DNA of 7,500 nt from an uncultured Clostridium sp. (GTDB lineage Bacteria; Bacillota; Clostridia; TANB77; CAG-508): NCBI GenBank assembly GCA_947643945.1, contig CANRXN010000045.1:1-7500 (forward strand). Reading direction: 5' to 3'. Of this stretch, positions 4,556 to 7,500 are shown piece by piece (the stretch's first letter is position 1; every line of letters starts with the position of its first letter). Below the pieces are notes generated by a model that searched no databases, was not told the origin of the DNA, and saw only the letters and a program-made list of their open reading frames with translations. Position numbers and translations under genes: made by a program.

Positions 4556-5915
4556 TTGACTTTTGATAAAAATGATTTAATGGAAAAGATTAAAAATGCC
4601 TTAAGAACAGAGGTTACAACAATTTCTTTTGATACTTGGATTAACCCTTTAAATATTCGAAGTATTGATGGCAATCATATTGTTTTTACTGCCGTTTCTG
4701 CCTATCAAAAGGATTTTATTGATACCAAATATAAACCTTTGTTGTTAAATACTTTGCGCTTTATCACCAATCGAGATTGGGAATATTCTGTTATCGATTT
4801 AGAAACAGAGGAAAAAGAGGGTATTTTAGAGGTATTAGAAGAGTCAAATGTAGATGCTGTATCACTTGATGCAAGAGCTGTTAATTCTGGCTTAAATCCA
4901 AAATACACATTTGAAACCTTTGTTGTAGGGGAAAACAATAAACTAGCCCATGCAGCTGCCTTAGCCGTAGGAAATGAGCCTCGGTGAATCTTACAATCCT
5001 TTATTTTTGTATGGGGGAGTAGGATTAGGAAAAACGCACTTAATGCATGCCATTGGAAATCGTATTTTAGAAAATAAAAAAGATGCTAAAATTTTGTATG
5101 TAACTTCTGAAAAATTCACAAATCAACTAATTAATGCAATTAAAGATAATAAAAATGAAATTTTTAGAAATAAATACAGAAATATTGATGTTTTATTGAT
5201 TGACGATATTCAATTTATTGCCGGAAAAGATAGAATTCAAGAAGAATTTTTCCACACGTTTAATTCACTTCGTGAGGAAAGAAAGCAAATCATCATTTCT
5301 AGTGATAAACCACCAAGGGATATCCCATTTTTGGAGGACAGGCTTAAATCTAGGTTTGAGTGGGGGCTTTTAGCCGATATTTCTTGTCCAGATTATGAAA
5401 CACGTTTTGCAATTTTAAGGAAAAAGTCTCAGGTAGAAGGGGTAGTAATTGACGATTTTATTCTTTCTAACATCGCTAACCGTATTGATTCAAACATTAG
5501 GGAGTTAGAGGGTGTATTTAATAAAATAGTGGCTGTAGCTTCTTTAAATAATACACCAATTACTCGAGAACTTGCAGAAAAAACGCTTGATGACTTTAAA
5601 AATGAAAAGGATAAGGTTATTTCTAGTGAGTTTATCAAAGAAACAGTTGCAAAATATTTTAGTATTAATAAAGATGATTTATCTGGCAATAAACGTTCGA
5701 ATGATATTGCTTATCCAAGGCAAATTGCTATGTATCTTTGTCGTGAAGTAGCCAATATGTCTTATCCTCAAATTGGTAATGATTTTGGTGGAAGAGATCA
5801 TTCAACCGTTATGCATGGATGCAAAAAAATTGAAAAAGAAATCAAAGAAAAAAATAATACAAAACAGATTGTGGATAGTGTGAAAAACTTAATTATTGAT
5901 GGCAAACAAGCTTAG
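4556..5915 (+). CDS. dnaA: Chromosomal replication initiator DnaA, with one +1 frame break
   Basis: DnaA is the AAA+ ATPase that binds oriC boxes, opens the duplex and loads the helicase. Joined across one +1 shift it is 452 residues, normal for Firmicutes. Domain I (about 1-80) has the SFDTWINPL helix. The AAA+ core has Walker A GGVGLGKT (about 153-160), Walker B LLIDD (to about 217), sensor 1 in SSDKPP and the Arg-containing EDRLKSRF motif. Domain IV ends with the GGRDHSTVMHG signature (about 411-421). The start is TTG at 4556, 9 bases after AAGGGA (4541-4546); the first in-frame ATG, codon 9, has no ribosome site. The break follows residue 142: AVGNEP is followed by CGG and then TGA in the first frame, whereas GESYNPLFLYGG continues one base later. 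Unshifted translation would give only 143 residues, domain I plus linker. DnaA is essential, so either the base is an error or the shift is made in the cell. Confidence 0.94.
4982..4985 (+). other. +1 frame change at CGG (dnaA)
   Basis: The incoming frame reads GAG CCT CGG TGA, so CGG is the last sense codon before a stop. Skipping C4982, or reading CGGT as one codon, gives GAG CCT GGT GAA TCT TAC, that is EPGESYNPLFLYGG, which matches the DnaA linker into the Walker A motif. It is not the prfB type: the P-site tRNA for CGG cannot re-pair well on GGT. Confidence 0.82.
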
Positions 5916-6011
5916 GGAAAATAGATTTCGAACTTTTTTAAAATTTGTGTTTGAAAAATTATTGTTTGGTTTAAGAAGTTTTAATCTCTTCTTACGGAAC
6001 AGCTTGATTGA

Positions 6012-6020
6012 CTATCCACA
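6012..6020 (-). promoter_or_regulatory. DnaA box variant CTATCCACA
   Basis: One mismatch to TTATCCACA at the first base. It is the first box after dnaA, upstream of the tandem 11-mers. Confidence 0.6.
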
Positions 6021-6027
6021 ATGGAGT

Positions 6028-6049
6028 GTTAATAAGCTGTTAATAAGCT
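6028..6049 (+). repeat. Tandem 11-mer GTTAATAAGCT x2
   Basis: Two perfect, abutting copies (6028-6038, 6039-6049) lie between DnaA boxes in the origin. The unit is A/T-rich and near one helical turn, so a factor bound to each copy would face the same side. They may be a secondary destabilised segment or a protein site; no known consensus is recognised. Confidence 0.6.
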
Positions 6050-6086
6050 GTGTATATCTAACTTTTACACAAAGCAAAAGGGAAAG

Positions 6087-6095
6087 TGTGGATAA
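6087..6095 (+). promoter_or_regulatory. DnaA box TGTGGATAA (consensus)
   Basis: Perfect match, opposite in orientation to the neighbouring TTTTCCAC-type sites; a weak two-mismatch site, TTTTCCACC, follows at 6105-6113. Confidence 0.85.
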
Positions 6096-6159
6096 AAGTT
6101 GAAGTTTTCCACCAAGTTATAAACATCATTTTTTCTAGGCATTCTAACTTTACACATAG

Positions 6160-6168
6160 TTTTCCACA
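6160..6168 (-). promoter_or_regulatory. DnaA box TTTTCCACA next to the trio array
   Basis: A one-mismatch box 13 bases before the trio array, followed directly by a more degenerate site (GTTTCCACT, 6169-6177). In Bacillus subtilis the box next to the trios anchors the DnaA filament; the same role is inferred. Confidence 0.7.
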
Positions 6169-6181
6169 GTTTCCACTGTGC

Positions 6182-6199
6182 CTAATACTATTACTACTA
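6182..6199 (-). promoter_or_regulatory. DnaA-trio array
   Basis: On the minus strand this reads TAG TAG TAA TAG TAT TAG, six trinucleotides of the DnaA-trio type (T-A-purine) with one off-consensus unit. It is separated from the box at 6160 by a short G/C-containing patch and leads into an A/T-only stretch. The order and strand match the basal origin unwinding system of Bacillus subtilis. Confidence 0.75.
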
Positions 6200-6220
6200 T
6201 AAATATTATATATAATAAAA
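6200..6220. other. A/T-only duplex unwinding element
   Basis: Twenty-one consecutive A/T bases directly follow the trio array and end at the dnaN ribosome site. This is the predicted first-melting segment of the origin. Confidence 0.7.
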
Positions 6221-6233
6221 AGGAGGAAGCAAA

Positions 6234-7352
6234 ATGAAAATAGTTTGTTACAAGGATACTATCCTTAAAGCTATTAATTCCGTAGTAAAAGGTGTAGCTT
6301 CAAAAACAACTATGCCAATACTAGAGGGAATACTAATTCAAACCAATGATAATGAAATAAAATTAACAACCTATGATTTAGAAATAGGGATCGAATATGT
6401 TATGGAATGTGATGTAATAGAACAGGGAAGTACTGTAGTAAATGCTATCATGTTCAGTGAAATTATTAGGAAGTTACCAGATACGGAAATTCATATTTCT
6501 GTTAATGATAAGAATTTATTAGAGATTGAATGTGAAGGTTCTTTATATAAGTTAGCAACTATGAACCCAGAAGAATTTCCAGAGCTTCCTAAAATAGAAG
6601 TAGAAAATTCAATTGAGGTTGATCAAAATGTACTAAAAAATATGATTCGAAAGACGATTTTTGCCGTTAGTACAGAAGAAAGCAGACCTATTTTTACAGG
6701 ATGTTTATTTGAAATTGAAAATAATAAATTAACTTTAGTTTCTGTAGATGGTTTCCGCTTGGCTCTAAGAAGTATTTTCTTAAATAAACAAAGTAATGAT
6801 TTTAAAGCGGTTATTCCTGGTAAGACATTAAATGAGGTTAATAAGATTATTAGCGATACGTTTGAACCAGTAAAAATTGGCGTTTCTAAAAATCAAGCTT
6901 TATTTGAAATGGACAACTGTAAGGTTGTTACTAGAATTTTAGATGGTGAGTTTTTAAATTATAAAAATGTTATTCCAAGTAATTGGGAAACGAGAGTAAG
7001 AGTAAATAAGGCAAATCTTCAAAATAGTTTTGAAAGAATCAGCTTAATTTCAGCTTCAACGGTGGAAAAGGAGAAGAAATATCCTGTTAAGGTTCAAGTG
7101 GATATTGGAAAGGTTACAATTTCTTGTACGAATCAAACAGGAGACGCAAAGGAAGAGCTTTTTGTTTCTACTGAAGGAAAGAATTTGGAGGCTGGCTTTA
7201 ATCCTAAGTATTTCTTAGATAGTTTAAAGGCGATTGAGGATGATGAGGTTTTTGTAGAGTTTGGCTCTAGTATCTCTCCTTGTTTGGTGAAATCTACTGA
7301 TAATAGTGATTATACTTATATGATTTTACCAATTCGTTTGAAGGAAGAATAA
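6234..7352 (+). CDS. dnaN: DNA polymerase III sliding clamp (beta subunit)
   Basis: DnaN forms the ring-shaped dimer that tethers the replicative polymerase and other clamp-binding proteins to DNA. The 372 residues are full length and cover the three repeated clamp domains (about 1-120, 125-250, 255-372). Recognisable blocks are SKTTMPILEGILIQ near the start, RPIFTGCLFEI and VSVDGFRLALR in the middle domain, and the C-terminal YTYMILPIRLKEE, whose P-[IM]-R-L closes the peptide-binding pocket. The ATG at 6234 has a strong AGGAGG (6221-6226) 7 bases upstream. The gene reads in one frame with no break, and contains CCT GGT (VIPGKT) intact. No yaaA or recF start is seen before the window ends. 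Confidence 0.97.
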   Translation: MKIVCYKDTILKAINSVVKGVASKTTMPILEGILIQTNDNEIKLTTYDLEIGIEYVMECDVIEQGSTVVNAIMFSEIIRKLPDTEIHISVNDKNLLEIECEGSLYKLATMNPEEFPELPKIEVENSIEVDQNVLKNMIRKTIFAVSTEESRPIFTGCLFEIENNKLTLVSVDGFRLALRSIFLNKQSNDFKAVIPGKTLNEVNKIISDTFEPVKIGVSKNQALFEMDNCKVVTRILDGEFLNYKNVIPSNWETRVRVNKANLQNSFERISLISASTVEKEKKYPVKVQVDIGKVTISCTNQTGDAKEELFVSTEGKNLEAGFNPKYFLDSLKAIEDDEVFVEFGSSISPCLVKSTDNSDYTYMILPIRLKEE

Positions 7353-7393
7353 CTTATAATAATTATTTTTTATTTTTGATAAAGTTATCTTAT

Positions 7394-7460
7394 AAACAAT
7401 TTATAAAATATAAAATGCTCGTTCAAGTCAATTTGCCTTTTTATATTTTATGAATTGTTT
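7394..7460. repeat. 22-bp near-perfect inverted repeat downstream of dnaN
   Basis: The arms 7394-7415 (starting AAACAATTTATAAAAT) and 7439-7460 (ending ATGAATTGTTT) are reverse complements at 21 of 22 positions. The one exception could be a G-U pair in RNA. The loop is 23 bases, and pairing could extend outward with small bulges. It lies 41 bases after the dnaN stop. It may act as a bidirectional or A/U-type terminator, or be the core of a small repeat element; the sequence alone does not decide. Confidence 0.65.
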
Positions 7461-7500
7461 CATAGAATATTATTTTATAAAGATATTAATAAATTTTGTT

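Larger units (their letters stand above)
5916..6233. other. oriC part 2: dnaA-dnaN intergenic region (unwinding side)
   Basis: This 318-base gap has no credible gene. It contains a consensus DnaA box, several variants, a tandem 11-mer, a trio array and an A/T-only stretch directly before dnaN. The order box, short G/C patch, trios, A/T-rich DNA is that of the basal unwinding system described in Bacillus subtilis. A small hairpin, TAAGAAG (5972-5978) with CTTCTTA (5988-5994), follows dnaA but lacks a T run. I could not assign a convincing separate dnaN promoter. Confidence 0.85.

Noticed and set aside
1622..4984. Dcm-like methylation (CCWGG) causing long-read indel errors at the three sites
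   Set aside because: Without the extra base two sites become CCAGG and CCTGG, so this is a real alternative. But the third becomes GCCGG, and CCTGG (dnaN) and GCCGG (dnaA, mnmE) occur intact elsewhere. It is not excluded without reads, only judged less likely.
4979..4990. prfB-like or slippery-heptamer programmed frameshift in dnaA
   Set aside because: There is no upstream Shine-Dalgarno at the right spacing and no re-pairing of the P-site tRNA in the new frame. The two mnmE sites share CGG but not the stop codon, so the stop is not the common cause.
4974..5915. Second half of dnaA as an independent gene starting at ATG 4974
   Set aside because: It would lack domain I and has only an ill-spaced AGGA before it. 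The preceding frame encodes the matching DnaA N terminus, so one split gene is the better reading.
6008..6037. dnaN promoter starting at TTGACT 6008-6013
   Set aside because: The -35 is good but no acceptable -10 lies 16-18 bases downstream, and the site overlaps a DnaA box.
5896..6102. 68-codon plus-strand frame running from the dnaA end into the origin
   Set aside because: It starts at TTG inside dnaA without a ribosome site, runs through DnaA boxes and the tandem 11-mers, and resembles no protein.

Overview
The window is a low-GC Firmicutes replication-origin locus. It has the classical order mnmE - jag - yidC - yidD - rnpA - rpmH (all on the minus strand), then oriC, then dnaA - oriC - dnaN (plus strand). 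The A/T-rich codon use, Gram-positive Shine-Dalgarno sequences (AGGAGG-like), bipartite origin with boxes on both sides of dnaA, and a YidC without a lipoprotein signal all point to a Clostridia-type organism. I cannot name a genus from this sequence.

Layout. 1-290: no gene; short direct repeats (CCTGTCCC...ACACGACA type) and inverted repeats where mnmG would often be found. 291-1657: mnmE, a tRNA-modification GTPase, readable as a full 454-residue protein only with two +1 frame changes. 1658-1808: A/T-rich leader with two perfect inverted repeats. 1809-4261: jag, yidC, yidD, rnpA and rpmH, tightly spaced and downstream of a strong promoter at 4316-4345. 4308-4555: first origin part, with divergent promoters, DnaA boxes and a 27-codon leader ORF. 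4556-5915: dnaA, complete (452 residues) only with one +1 frame change. 5916-6233: second origin part, with DnaA boxes, a DnaA-trio-like array and an A/T-only stretch. 6234-7352: dnaN. 7353-7500: no gene; a long inverted repeat.

The genes cover initiation (DnaA, oriC, sliding clamp), ribosome and RNase P assembly (L34, RnpA), membrane insertion (YidC, YidD), an RNA-binding protein (Jag/KhpB) and wobble-uridine tRNA modification (MnmE).

The most striking point is that all three frame breaks have the same form: an NCN codon (CCA, GCC, CCT), then an in-frame CGG, with the conserved protein continuing in the +1 frame at GGA or GGT (glycine). In roughly 2,045 codons of correctly framed sequence I found no other in-frame CGG, although CGG occurs about 18 times out of frame inside these genes. 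Two of the uninterrupted counterparts (CCT GGT, GCC GGA) occur intact elsewhere in the window, which argues against a simple context-dependent sequencing error. This suggests that CGG may be an unassigned or starved codon at which the ribosome shifts +1, or that CGGN is read as a four-base glycine codon. Sequencing or assembly error remains the main alternative.
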